The translations under genes and the position numbers were made by a program. The notes under the pieces are model-generated. The model was not told the DNA's origin, did not search any database, and was given only the letters and a program-made list of their open reading frames with translations. From Echinometra lucunter (Eukaryota > Echinodermata > Echinoidea > Camarodonta > Echinometridae), in contig CM057154.1 of assembly GCA_029962745.1 (NCBI GenBank), positions 3,094,590 through 3,158,589 on the forward strand: a stretch of DNA of 64,000 nt, written 5' to 3'. Positions 43,801-49,868 of the stretch are shown in pieces (positions within the stretch are counted from its first letter, which is position 1; the number at the start of each line of letters is the position of its first letter).

Positions 43801-44828
43801 AATAGTGAAAGTGGTTCTACTACTGTACATATCAAGAGTTTGATTTTAAAAACTGATTTACTGTAAATGCTGTTGTTTTCCCGTGAATAAGTTTGTGCGC
43901 TGAGTGACCCACGAACATATTTGCGGGTTCTTAAATTCGTGCTGCAAAATTACTCACTCACAAAAGTGCAAGAATTGATGTCCTTTTTGAATGCATATGA
44001 AATCGTGCTAATATTTTCACAAGTTCTAGAATTTGCGCTTGCCGAAACTAATGCGAAATCCTCAAAAATTGATGTAACGCAAATATTTCTGCATTTACAG
44101 TATATGATACTTTAGATCAAAATTCCAAACTTTTTCCTTAATGAGTGATGTATCATATGGAATGCATTTCTTTGTTTCATATATGTAAAATGGTGGTATT
44201 ATTTTCGAAATGTAAAACATGGTCTTTATCAGTTTTCGCAATCGAACTCTCCACATATAGCTACATGTATAAGCTGGGTTCTTACTAGAAAATAATCCAA
44301 ACACGGTTCCCCCTCTGCGCCAAGTGCAGAAGTTTTGGAAGTTTTAAGGAATGATGCCTAAAGTCAGGTGTGGCGGCAGTATATGCCATAGCAAAAGGAT
44401 GAAAAATACTTCTAGGTGAGCGGAGTTGTCTACTAATGGCATAATAGCACAAACACATTGCCAAAAAAAAAACCCAACAATCTGTGGCATTCATCATTAA
44501 TGTTAGGAATATATACTCCAATATTTTTTTACCCTTGTTGCCATGCATGGTGCAGCAATTTCACACATGGTTCTTCCTTTTCTGAAATCCTATACGCATG
44601 GTATTGGAACCATGGGTGTTGTATACTGCAGAGAACCATGTGTATAAGAATAACTTACAGGGTTTGGTGAGGGTGAGAATCCGTTGGCTATCTCGGAATA
44701 GATGGGCGATACCGGTGTCTGAGGTGATAATGCTCCTAGAGGATAGGAGTAAGGTGAATCTTGGATGTTCTTCCCTCTGTTCTCTTTCAACTGTGTCCTG
44801 GTAGTCTCTAGGTCAGCTAATAGTGCAT
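10151..44828 (-). CDS. PXN: Paxillin, nine visible coding exons (first exon missing)
   Basis: Focal-adhesion scaffold that links integrin/FAK/Src signalling to actin regulators. Joining the exons by phase gives 674 residues: LD1 (DALLADLE, residues 1-8); a YSYP site and a YSEP site equivalent to the Crk-binding tyrosines Y31 and Y118 of vertebrate paxillin; LD2 ([14 protein letters not shown]) near 195-208; an LD3-like [10 protein letters not shown] near 245; LD4 ([13 protein letters not shown]) near 335-347; LD5 (QLDSMLGHL) near 410; then LIM1 to LIM4 to the C terminus (ends FVKLFN). Vertebrate paxillin is about 560-605 residues; the excess lies in the Pro/Gln-rich linkers. All junctions are GT-AG with matching phase. 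The first base of codon 1 and the Met-Asp-Asp-Leu start must come from an exon further 5', not seen in the window. Confidence 0.95.
10751..11046. repeat. Fold-back element with GGGTGTTTCATAAAGCT ends, ~296 bp
   Basis: Left end 'gggggtgtttcataaagct' and right end 'agctttatgaaacacacaccccc' are inverted. The interior also pairs partly ('caaatgg', 'gtcatt', 'taac' blocks). No coding frame. It belongs to the same general 'tttcataaa' class as 9246-9394 but with different termini. Confidence 0.65.
11432..11476. repeat. (TA)n microsatellite
   Basis: Two TA blocks separated by 'aatttatatatac', starting about 16 bases inside the intron after the LIM3 exon donor at 11492-11491. Likely length-polymorphic. 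Confidence 0.8.
11493..11723 (-). CDS. PXN: Paxillin exon: LIM2 and most of LIM3
   Basis: 77 codons, phase 0 at both ends (acceptor TTCCAG, donor GCA|GTAAGT). It begins [20 protein letters not shown] and includes [14 protein letters not shown], then LIM3 CGGCNQAI and ends HPECFVCA. These are near-verbatim vertebrate paxillin LIM2/LIM3 motifs. The His position of the second zinc knuckle in LIM3 is Cys (HPECFVC), as in vertebrate paxillin, so this is a family feature and not a defect. Confidence 0.96.
11724..12505 (-). other. Paxillin intron between LIM1/2 and LIM2/3 exons
   Basis: 782 bp, donor GAT|GTAAGT, acceptor TTCCAG. AT-rich, with an A-run near 12330-12340. No repeat or gene recognised inside. 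Confidence 0.85.
12506..12679 (-). CDS. PXN: Paxillin exon: LIM1 body and start of LIM2
   Basis: 58 codons, phase 0 (acceptor CTTCAG, donor GAT|GTAAGT). Encodes [19 protein letters not shown], then [14 protein letters not shown] and the first LIM2 knuckle [10 protein letters not shown]. It continues KPIAGQ of the preceding exon without a gap, matching vertebrate [23 protein letters not shown]1 zinc ligands C-x2-C, H-x2-C, C-x2-C and C-x2-D are all present. A decayed copy of its first half lies upstream at 14528-14608. Confidence 0.96.
12846..12871. repeat. Perfect 26-bp palindrome
   Basis: Centred on GTGCAC, with arms reading TCATGGTATAGTG and its exact complement. No loop. Two more imperfect palindromes with 'agtg' cores follow within 250 bp (near 12922-12940 and 13090-13113). 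Confidence 0.85.
13051..13155. repeat. Fold-back, ~105 bp
   Basis: The left block 'gtgaaattacggattcc' pairs with the right block 'gaatccataatttcaac'. The centre is TATCACTA-ttt-TAGTGATA. Small non-coding inverted-repeat element. Confidence 0.5.
14285..14464. repeat. Dispersed ~180-bp repeat, copy 1
   Basis: Starts 'caacctttctgactgaaaaa' and ends 'aatggttgggaggtctgc'. The same sequence in the same orientation, with only scattered differences, occurs at 21097-21276. The ends pair weakly ('caacc' with 'ggttg'). Mobile origin is inferred from the dispersed copies. Confidence 0.8.
14528..14608 (-). pseudogene. Decayed duplicate of the paxillin LIM1 exon
   Basis: On the minus strand, an acceptor CTATTTCAG is followed in phase 0 by [17 protein letters not shown], then TAG, then CQKNSGTQ. 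The functional exon reads [26 protein letters not shown], so alignment is gap-free over 26 codons and the stop replaces the AAA Lys codon. Roughly half of the nucleotide differences are silent. The rest of the 174-bp exon and its donor are not recognisable. It sits in the correct intron to have been an alternative to the functional exon. It is broken as a LIM domain; use as a stop-containing exon is possible but unsupported. Confidence 0.8.
14871..15015. repeat. Fold-back MITE, ~145 bp, copy 2
   Basis: Ends GGCCCCATTTCACAAAACTT and the inverse 'aagttttatgaaatggggcc'. The interior matches the copy at 9246-9394 ('ctactgaaatccttg', 'tctgattggct', 'gtcatagaaat'). Confidence 0.85.
15287..15695 (+). 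mobile_element. piggyBac-like MITE, copy A
   Basis: Terminal TTAACCCATTCATGACAG and CTGTCACGAATGGGTTAA are inverted repeats. TTAA at both borders with CCC next to it is the piggyBac-family target-site and terminus signature. About 409 bp with no transposase. Internal landmarks such as 'ccacattttgtggtttggcc', 'gcccattttggttgcatcaa' and 'aggctttaa' recur in copies B to D. Confidence 0.85.
16300..16850. repeat. Internally duplicated remnant of the TTAAGGYTTG MITE family
   Basis: Two ~197-bp-spaced blocks share 'gataa(c/t)gtgt', 'acgtcagaggattctgtta', 'gcaaatcccacagtaaacc' and 'acatggatg'-type words. They are separated by a T-run/G-run near 16399-16433. Words such as 'gtggacaatcaaattct' and 'acttgct' relate it to the intact element at 23776-24137. 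Confidence 0.5.
16920..17338 (-). mobile_element. piggyBac-like MITE, copy B, abutting a paxillin splice donor
   Basis: Reverse orientation of copy A. The right end reads TGTCACAAAATGGGTTAA, with the last TTAA at 17335-17338. The left terminus is degenerate ('cttgacaggaattattt', lacking the CCC-TTAA edge). The intact end starts at intron base +6 of the adjacent paxillin exon, whose donor occupies 17343-17342. Confidence 0.8.
17344..17655 (-). CDS. PXN: Paxillin exon: Pro/Gln-rich linker, LD5 and first LIM1 knuckle
   Basis: 104 codons, phase 0 both ends (acceptor AACCCAG, donor CAG|GTGGGT). It begins [18 protein letters not shown], followed by a Pro/Gln/Ala-rich segment. Then comes LD5, [18 protein letters not shown], then [16 protein letters not shown], the start of LIM1. 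The vertebrate counterpart reads [18 protein letters not shown] then AKGVCGACKKPIAGQ. The donor has G at +4 and its +6 T comes from the adjoining transposon terminus. Confidence 0.95.
18130..19255. repeat. Repeat block with poly-G/poly-C runs
   Basis: Starts 'gcagtggcgtaatgagcc' followed by a G-run. It contains G/C homopolymers at about 18163, 18226, 18639 and 18840 and ends in 'gggggggctggtgccccccc' with a 13-base C-run near 19240. The 'gtggcgtaa' start plus G-run ends recall a common invertebrate interspersed repeat, but I cannot define both termini. Confidence 0.4.
19258..19460 (+). mobile_element. Degenerate tRNA-derived SINE-like sequence
   Basis: A B-box-like 'gcattcaatcccc' is followed by 'atgtccttgtgcaaggcatt', a body word often seen in invertebrate tRNA-derived SINEs. 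The A-box is unclear and no target duplication was found. Confidence 0.4.
19805..20060 (-). CDS. PXN: Paxillin exon: Pro/Gln-rich linker and LD4
   Basis: Enters in phase 2 (acceptor GTAACAG, first base completes a Ser codon) and leaves in phase 0 (CAG|GTATTT). It encodes [17 protein letters not shown], a Gln/Pro/His-rich linker, then [19 protein letters not shown]. The latter is almost the vertebrate LD4 ([17 protein letters not shown]), the site that binds GIT/PKL, FAK and vinculin in the family. 85 full codons. Confidence 0.95.
20151..20687. repeat. GC-rich fold-back element, ~537 bp
   Basis: Ends TAATGCTATTCACAC and GTGTGAACGTAGCATTA are inverted. Just inside, 'atttggcttgcgtattgctgcg' pairs with 'cgcagcaatacgcaagccaaat'. 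The interior is rich in 'gcgcag', 'ttgctcgc' and 'tgcgctg' words, clearly more CpG-rich than its surroundings. Non-coding. Confidence 0.75.
20689..20910. repeat. Second GC-rich fold-back, ~222 bp
   Basis: The ends 'ggctgccgcacatgacatgc' and 'gcgtgtcgtgtgtggcggcc' are inverted, with CTTTTCTTGCG and CGCAAGAAAAG inside them. It starts one base after the previous element ends. Its centre is the 38-bp perfect palindrome at 20763-20800. Confidence 0.75.
20763..20800. repeat. Perfect 38-bp palindrome
   Basis: Each 19-base arm is CAAGCGCAGGAATTCAACA or its exact complement, with no loop, two EcoRI sites and centre ACATGT-like symmetry. It is the centre of the fold-back 20689-20910. Confidence 0.9.
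21097..21276. repeat. Dispersed ~180-bp repeat, copy 2
   Basis: Same orientation and nearly the same sequence as 14285-14464, from 'caacctttctgactgaaaaa' to 'aatggttgggaggtctgc'. The two copies lie in different paxillin introns. Confidence 0.8.
21587..21740 (-). CDS. PXN: Paxillin exon: proline-rich, polyglycine, LD3-like motif
   Basis: Enters in phase 1 (acceptor CCCCAG) and leaves in phase 2 (AG|GTAAAT); 50 full codons. Encodes [18 protein letters not shown] (PxxP, SH3-type sites), then ten glycines, then [18 protein letters not shown]. The [10 protein letters not shown] helix has the LD spacing (L-x-x-M-L-x-x-L) and occupies the LD3 position between LD2 and LD4, but its sequence is not a close match to vertebrate LD3 (VESLLDELES). 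Confidence 0.9.
21643..21672 (-). repeat. In-frame GGA triplet repeat encoding Gly10
   Basis: On the sense (minus) strand nine GGA codons and one GGG lie directly before Val-Ser-Asp of the LD3-like motif. A pure coding microsatellite that could vary in length without frame change. Confidence 0.9.
22446..22683. mobile_element. Tc1/mariner-like MITE, ~238 bp
   Basis: Left terminus TACAGTATCCAACAAAAGTA and right terminus (read inward) TACAGTATCCAAGAGAAGTG are inverted repeats continuing through 'agta(c)..ccctt'. TA flanks both ends as for Tc1/mariner targets. Near the left end an extra hairpin forms from 'aagtacacccttgagggtgt'. No transposase. Confidence 0.7.
23776..24137. mobile_element. MITE with TTAAGGCTTG termini, ~362 bp
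   Basis: The left end TTAAGGCTTGCTCAGATATG and the right end, read inward (TTAAGGTTTGTTCACATATG), are inverted repeats followed by 'agg..acaaatcc' on both sides. The ends carry TTAA. An internal hairpin uses 'aggcgacaaaaaaatgtcgcc'. A diverged relative occurs at 16300-16850. Confidence 0.75.
26492..26532. repeat. 41-bp hairpin with two TGACGTCA cores
   Basis: Arms of 19 bases (GGTACCCACTTTGACGTCA and its exact complement) around TTT. Each arm ends in the palindrome TGACGTCA, a CRE-type site; a further 'tgacgta' lies at about 26387. Could be part of a decayed element; a regulatory role is only a possibility. Confidence 0.8.
27240..28030. repeat. 87-bp minisatellite, about 9 copies
   Basis: The word GGTATGAACATGCTC recurs at 27341, 27428, 27515, 27602, 27689, 27776, 27863 (variant) and 27950 (variant), a strict 87-base period; a first diverged unit begins near 27253. 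Central units are almost identical and outer ones diverge. Stops occur, so it is not a protein repeat. Confidence 0.95.
29415..29826 (-). mobile_element. piggyBac-like MITE, copy C
   Basis: Bounded by TTAACCCCTTTCGTGACAGG and GTCACGAATGGGTTAA. Reverse orientation relative to copies A and D, same internal landmarks ('gggcaca', 'atttggtatgatttttaggg'). TTAA at both borders. Confidence 0.85.
30770..31186 (+). mobile_element. piggyBac-like MITE, copy D, nested in another repeat
   Basis: Bounded by TTAACCCATTCGTGACAG and CTGTCACAAATGGGTTAA. Flanks 'cacctgtcta' and 'tggtcaccagcattt' resemble the uninterrupted 'cacctgtctataaaggtcac' motif about 100 bases to the left, so it landed in an older repeat at a TTAA. 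Confidence 0.85.
31759..31990 (+). mobile_element. tRNA-derived SINE
   Basis: A tRNA-like head: A-box region 'tgtgggctagtggatatctc' near 31764 and B-box GGTTCAAGTCC at 31810-31820, about 40 bases apart, suited to an internal Pol III promoter. The body follows with 'ccaggagtaaatgggtacct'. The 3' end is not sharply defined and no target duplication was found. Not an intact tRNA gene: no 7-bp acceptor stem pairs. Confidence 0.65.
33290..33520. repeat. GA-rich simple sequence
   Basis: Purine-rich plus strand with a (GA)n core near 33429-33450 and repeated 'gatggaga' words. The minus strand is open over much of this stretch, but only because of Ser/Leu/Pro low complexity. Confidence 0.8.
33524..33652. 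repeat. Fold-back, ~129 bp
   Basis: Left 'gcgtttcacaaaaccatcat' and right 'atgacggtttcgtgaaacggc' are imperfect inverted repeats. Inside, 'ccattgaaatgc' pairs with 'gcatttcaatgg'. Small non-coding element. Confidence 0.65.
35243..35689. repeat. Fold-back element with TTAA ends, same family as 5406-5995
   Basis: Ends TTAACGGCAAAGTCCACCCC and the inverse 'ggggtggactttccctttaa'. The arms run about 140 bp each ('gagtgtaattttctta', 'gcaaaatcgggca' and complements). The 'gtacaaagtgaatggagag' and 'gatgtcatcagtgttgcca' words are also found in the 5.4-kb element. Confidence 0.75.
36492..36634 (-). CDS. PXN: Paxillin exon: LD2
   Basis: Enters in phase 2 (acceptor TTCTAG, first base completes an Arg codon) and leaves in phase 1 (T|GTAAGT); 47 full codons. 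Encodes [20 protein letters not shown], then [19 protein letters not shown]. The vertebrate LD2 is LSELDRLLLELNAVQ; LD2 and LD4 are the FAK-binding motifs in the family. Preceded on the sense strand by an unusually long polypyrimidine tract. Confidence 0.93.
36635..36840 (-). repeat. Extended (CT)n-rich polypyrimidine tract before the LD2 exon
   Basis: On the transcribed sense the 200 bases before the acceptor TTCTAG are mostly C and T, including a (CT)n run at 36737-36758. It may strengthen or modulate 3' splice-site recognition (PTB-type binding); that is inference. Confidence 0.6.
37310..37626 (-). CDS. PXN: Paxillin exon: tyrosine- and proline-rich N-terminal linker
   Basis: 105 full codons, phase 0 in (acceptor TTGTACAG) and phase 2 out (AG|GTAAAA). 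Encodes [20 protein letters not shown], then [14 protein letters not shown]. The VYSEP site matches the Y-x-x-P Crk/SH2-binding form of vertebrate Y118 (VYSFP). Further on are [14 protein letters not shown] and a basic Pro-rich region with [10 protein letters not shown] and [12 protein letters not shown], likely SH3 ligands. The Ser/Thr-Pro pairs suit MAPK/CDK phosphorylation, as known for the family. Confidence 0.9.
38040..38306 (+). mobile_element. 5'-truncated LINE-type 3' tail
   Basis: A T-rich, non-coding stretch ends in 'attgtggaaataaataaatc', followed by (TCTAA)-type repeats. A 'gtggaaataaat' end with a short tandem tail is typical of non-LTR retrotransposon 3' UTRs. No reverse-transcriptase sequence is present. 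Confidence 0.5.
38860..39960. repeat. Satellite-like tandem array, ~190-bp unit, 6 copies
   Basis: The word ATTAGGAYACCGGTATCTCT (one unit has CAGTATC) starts at 38921, 39111, 39301, 39489, 39683 and 39878, spacings 188-195. Each of the first five units contains the hairpin AAGGGTGTAAAGTTACACCCTT. Unit length grows where ACATGTAC hexamers expand (two to three copies). Edge units are more diverged. Confidence 0.95.
40831..40872. repeat. (TG)n microsatellite, ~20 units
   Basis: Uninterrupted TG dinucleotides flanked by 'tgtgttta' and a G-run. Simple repeat. Confidence 0.95.
41689..42090. repeat. Terminal-inverted-repeat element, ~402 bp
   Basis: Ends CATCAGCTCGAG and CTCGAGCTGATG are exact inverses. 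Further pairing follows inside: 'tagccggct' and 'agccggcta', then 'gatc' and 'attagc' blocks. Extra internal hairpins include GAATTAGC with GCTAATTC and the palindrome TAGCCGGCTA. A 120-codon open frame crosses it without recognisable features. Confidence 0.6.
43078..43201. repeat. Near-perfect long hairpin, ~55-bp arms
   Basis: GAGTTTCTGGTTAAAACTATG at the left edge and its exact complement at the right edge (43181-43201). The arms stay paired through 'ggtgactc..aaatagtactattcac' with small bulges, around a GC-rich loop 'tgaggggcgcagcccc'. Confidence 0.85.
43238..43756. repeat. Inverted-repeat region with TATATTTTGGATC ends
   Basis: 'tatattttggatcaagattta' near 43238 and 'taaatttctgatccaaaatata' near 43735 are inverted. 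Between them lie further palindromic words ('aaatagtatatactattt', repeated 'gacgtcattt'). Probably a decayed fold-back element of which the hairpin at 43078-43201 may be a part. Confidence 0.45.
44275..44646 (+). repeat. Dispersed repeat with GAACCATGTGTA end, copy 1
   Basis: About 370 bp. Landmarks 'ggatgaaaaatacttct', 'gttgtctactaatggcata', 'tatactccaatattttttta' and 'gcatggtattggaaccatgg' recur in inverse orientation at 45793-46087. Its right end lies 12 bases from the paxillin LD1 exon donor. Confidence 0.8.
44659..44828 (-). CDS. PXN: Paxillin exon: LD1 and YSYP tyrosine site
   Basis: Enters in phase 1 (acceptor CCTTACAG; AT completes an Asp codon) and leaves in phase 0 (CCT|GTAAGT). 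56 full codons. Encodes (D)[18 protein letters not shown], the body of LD1 (vertebrate [15 protein letters not shown]). Then come [12 protein letters not shown], matching TPYSYPTG around Y31, and [10 protein letters not shown], matching TYQEIAV around Y40. No Met is present, so the start codon is on an earlier exon; human PXN likewise has only MDDLD on its first coding exon. Confidence 0.95.
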
Positions 44829-45792
44829 CTGTAAGGAAACAAATAATAAAGAAAATTAAAGTATAAAATATGCAAATGATGCATATCCTTCATAGATCAT
44901 TTAGCCTACTATACATGTTAACATATCATAAATCATTACTTATTACATAAAGATCTGACCATATCATTACTATATGTTAACAGATACATCGATGTACCAG
45001 TAGTTAAACTGTAGTCACAAGATATGTACAGTAATCTATTTCATTGTGGAGAATAACATGCATATAGTGTGAAATCACTCCAGTACAATTCAAACACAAC
45101 ATAGAAGTGACAATGGTGTGGATACTTGTGGGCATAATGTGCATCAACCATTTTAATGGTCTCTAAACATGGTAATACCAGTATGTGTTGCAAATATCAC
45201 TTCCTTGAATTTTATAAAAGGCATACAAATAACTACAAGTAAATACAAGTGCACTCCTTTACAATTATGTAGATGTATAAATGTGTTATCAAAAAGCAAT
45301 AAATGCATACTCCAATCAAAGGCACACCACTCAAAGCAATTAAAATATTGACAATGTATTGTCACAAATGAAATATCAATGATATTAATAATTACAAAAG
45401 TAATAGATGATAATTACAGAAGTAATAGATGATAATTACAAAAGTAATAGCACCCTTCGGAAACCACATGCACGCAATTTGTCCTTTAGAATGAGCTATA
45501 CTGGCAATCTATTCTGAATCCTGGCAATCGGAGAAGAAGAAATGCTTTTATAGGCTAGTCTTGAAAGATTACATCATGTATGCTAGCCTATGTTTCAGAA
45601 CATACAGCTGATTTTCTATGATGTTCTTTCTTTTCCATGACCGTACACGTAATATTCACTGAGTTTATTTACTACATGTGCATGTATCTTTAATATCTAT
45701 TGAAGGAAGGATAAAAAAAACAATGCCCTTCTGGCTCAGAGAAGCCAAATTTCCAATCCATTATCAGGTCCATATTCTCTTTACTAGAAGAT

Positions 45793-46087
45793 GTACACAT
45801 GGTTCTCGCAGTACATAACACCCATGGTTCCAATACCATGCGTAAAGGGTTTCAGACAAGGAAGAACCATGTGTACAAGTTGCTGCACCATGCGTGGCAA
45901 CAAGGGTAAAAAAATATTGGAGTATACATTCCTAACAGTAATGATAAATGTCACAGATTGTTTTGCTTTTTGGCAATGTATTTTTACTTTTATGCCATTA
46001 GTAGACAACTCCTGCTTACCAAGAAGTATTTTTCATCCTTTTACTATATGGATTTTTGTGGATTTTTTTTCTAGTGAGAACCCTGGA
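45793..46087 (-). repeat. Dispersed repeat with GAACCATGTGTA end, copy 2
   Basis: Reverse complement of 44275-44646 over most of its length, from 'acacatggttctc' to 'ctagtgagaaccc'. It lacks an internal block of about 70 bp present in copy 1. Confidence 0.8.
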
Positions 46088-46449
46088 TGTACATGTAGAT
46101 ATTACAGAATACATAGTACTGTACATGTACATACATGTACATGATACATTGAGACCACACACAATAGACTTTTTGCCTGGATTAAAGGCTAAATTCATGA
46201 CCTGGAAAAAGAGAAGCCTGTAACTGAAAGAAAAAGTGCACATTGAGTCCATATCAATTTATTAGCCATTGCTATTGAATACATATTATTTCCTGTATAC
46301 ATGTATGATGAAATAAATTACACAAAAAACTATTTCCGTGTTGTGTTTTTATTTTTTCTAATGTACACTTCATTGTAAATCCTGCACATGAAAATGTTAT
46401 TTTTAGGGTCTGAGCCAAAAATAGTATAAAACATACAGCCTAGATTTTC

Positions 46450-46735
46450 AAATTGGAGTTATGTTGCTATTGCTTCACAATATTCATTACTGGTATAAAG
46501 ATCATCTTTTATCGTATAATTCAAACTATCCAAAATATAAAAACCAGCGCCACCACCACGTTTATTTTCTCTTTCCTGACCTCTTTCCTGTTGGTTCCCT
46601 CCACAATGATATACATTTTCTTCCTTTTTGTCCTATTTTGTTATCCTATTATTGTTCTTCGTACTTTTGTATTTTTTTATGTTTGTTTTTATATTGTTGT
46701 GGAAAATAAATGAATTGAATTGAATTGAATGTTGA
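46450..46735 (+). mobile_element. LINE-type 3' tail with (TGAAT)n
   Basis: T-rich sequence ends in 'ttgttgtggaaaataaatga' and then TGAAT repeated four times (46711-46730). As at 38040-38306, a 'gtggaaa(a)taaat' end with a 5-bp tandem tail suggests a 5'-truncated non-LTR retrotransposon. Start uncertain. Confidence 0.45.
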
Positions 46736-49600
46736 ACACTGTATGTCATGAAAGGTGAGAATCTGCGGTTTATAACAATGTTTCTGTCTCATTATATCTT
46801 GTCCTGTTTTCTGGAAAATTACCTATGAATTTGGAGAAAAAAAGCACCCTAAAAGGGACAGGACAGAATCAATAGAAAATGTGATTTAAACTGAAACTGC
46901 AAAAGCATTTGAAAATTCAACTTAGTAATGGAAATAATCTTTGCAATAGCATATCTACATGTAGCATAAATGATCAATTCTGATAGCAGTCTGCCATACT
47001 TGGGTTAAAATTTGAACTTTTTGGTGCAAAATCATAATTTTGGCTGCTTTAACACCATTTTTGTACATGTATGCTCAACTGGAAAGTAACCTTTGAGGTT
47101 TTTACATGTATATTAAACATATCAATGAAATAATGTACTAATATTACATTTATACCATCAAAATCAATTTCCTTCCATTTCCAGAAAACTGTCATATTTT
47201 AATTTTTTCCGTCCCGTCACAGTTGGGGTTTTTAGGCATGACAGGGTGAAACAGCAGGTTCATGGGACCAAAAGCCTACAATACCCAAAAAAACTATGAG
47301 ACAATTTAACAATGAAAGACATAAGGGATGACAGAAAATGCTGGTTTGGGGGCTGTACATAATACACAGTTGTATCAATGTTATGAATGAAGTAATGTGT
47401 ATTCTGGAGTCCAATGATGCATCAGCAAGAAAAGTGTAATCAATCCTTAAAGACCTTAATCTATGTTCGCAATCTTAATGGGCAATAAAAATCCCATTAT
47501 GAATCATCCAAAATAGCAACCAATTTATCATTTAAATTGGGTCAGATCACTGTACTACCAAATCATCAAGAACTGCCCCTGGACACAGAATGCAGAAGCA
47601 GAATCTCCATATGAGATCATTAGATCACTGTCCACTGTAATTTTCCTTTTTTATAGTAATATAAGATACATGTACATGTAATTTTTACTATAAATTTACA
47701 TGTAAATCACATACTCAGTGCAAGGTAACATTTTGGATGAGAGCAATTTGCATTTAAATGAACAAACATAATAGTCTATGCAGAGAATGAAAATTGGTGG
47801 CCTTGATGTCAAGAAAAAAAAGGGGGCATTATTCATCCCCAGGAACATAAACACACATGCACTAAGAATGCTACGAACTAAAATGTTTGGCCAAACGTGT
47901 ATAACCTACATGTACATGTACATGTATGGGGAACTATACATGTATGTATTTACTTGCAAAGTGGTGGTAAAAGTGACAATCAAATCTCAGAACTCAGATT
48001 TGTCTTTTATAAATAAGCCACCTCCAAACCAAAGACCAAATTTATCAGTCATGTATATTACAGGAAATAATGAATCATCTTCGAAAGGAAAGCTAAATTC
48101 ACAATCAATCTAAACAATTATCTACCAGTATTTCTGGACAGAAATGATTTGACAAGATTACAAATGAGGGCTGACATCTTCTTACTAAAGAGGGAGACCA
48201 ACAAAAGTCTATTTGAATACGCAACATCTATTTCTGGATAGAACTGATTCAAAAGAAATACGTCAAGTGATGAAAAGTGAAAGGCAAGTTGATGATTAGA
48301 AGCATGATTCAGAGCTGCCTTGAAAAGAATGACGAGATCGATAATGATGACGAATGACGGACCCTCGTCCTCCTCCAAGCAGGGCTAGGGAAGAGGATGA
48401 CTAATACACCCTAGCTGCTTGCATCCATTACCATGACAATAAAGAAGATGCGGTCCATGCTTGCATGGGGATCATCAGGCTGAGATGGAGGTTAGGAGAT
48501 GTGGGATATTAAAAAGAATGTCTCATACATGTACTCTCATTACCAAAAATAGACATCCTTATTGGATGACAGGAATAGTGACATGTTGGTGAATGAAGAC
48601 AAATCAGACATTAGCGGAAATTTAAACACGACCAAAATCTTGTTTACATTGAGAATTCCTCTCAAGAAAATAAGAAAATATGTGGAATTTTTTTTTCTTA
48701 AATATTGTTATGATTCATGATGTATGAAATACAAGCAAGTCAAGTGGAACACAGCTGGAAGATTGGCAAGCAGGGCTGCATGAAGCAAATACAGACATTT
48801 TTATGTATAAAACTTAAACTGTTACCGATTTGGGTATCATTTCATCTGTAACATATTTCCTTGGTGGCAGATATAATGATCAAATTGCCCACTCATCAAA
48901 AGCACTAAAAAGCTTTATGAAGTGTTTACCAATATCTGCATTTTTCTTAGTCTTTTTATCCGTTAAAAAAAACACTCTACATTAATTTTAAAAAAATAAC
49001 CTACACTGTAGAATGCAATCTTCAGAAGAAAACAATTTTTGCCATGAAATTTTTTAAAAGAAAAAGCTTTTCCCAGGATTACTATGGTGTAAAGCCAGTA
49101 CTCCTCTAACATCAATCCCTTCCACCTATTCCCTACAAAATTGCACAATAGCAAGATACTTGACGCTCTTTATAGTTCAACATTAATGGCTGCTGAAATC
49201 TCCTTTGATTACAGAGATTCATTAGTGTAGTAACTAGATTACGTTAAGTGGTCATTGAGTGCTCCTGGTCTTTTATCCTGGCTTGGGGGTGCTGGGATGA
49301 TGTTATCAGAATACGTCTCGTCATCCTAAGCCCTCATCCATTAGATCCTTGGTGATGGGATGACTAATACAGTCTATTCAGGGGTCCGATCTAATAGCTG
49401 GGGGTATTACAGAGGGTGTTTACTGATCATTTGGTGTGAGGTATGGTAATGGATCAACTTGATCAAGTATTATACAGCTTCAATCCTACATGAAATGCTT
49501 GCAGCTCAATAACTTATCATGTACATACTATGAAATAATTACTGGTACTGTACAGTGTAAATGTACCCATATGCTTATCCGGTTTTGATAAGTTTCCTTA

Positions 49601-49868
49601 GTGGAGAATGAGGCATTCTCAGTGGAGAATATGGCATCATGGTGGAGAATATGGCATTCTCAGTAGAAAATATGGCATTCTCAGTGGAAAATATGGCATT
49701 TTGGTGGAGAACGAGGCATTCTCAGTGGAAAATATGGCATTCTGGTAGAGAACGAAGCATTCTCCATTGAAAACAAGGCATTCTCAGTGGTAGAACCAGG
49801 TATTCTCAGTGGTAAAACCAGGCATTCTCCATGGTGAACAAGGTATTCTCCACAGAGAATAAGGCATA
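49601..49868. repeat. ~22-bp minisatellite, about 12 units
   Basis: Units of the type GTGGAGAATATGGCATTCTCA, drifting to 'ggtaaaaccaggcattctc' at the right. Imperfect and non-coding. Confidence 0.9.

Larger units (their letters stand above)
37627..44658 (-). other. Paxillin intron between LD1 and Tyr-rich exons, 7.03 kb
   Basis: Donor CCT|GTAAGT, acceptor TTGTACAG. Contains a LINE-type 3' tail, the 190-bp tandem array, a (TG)n run, an inverted-repeat element at 41689-42090, a near-perfect hairpin at 43078-43201 and a repeat copy ending 12 bases from the LD1 exon. No extra exon recognised. Confidence 0.8.
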
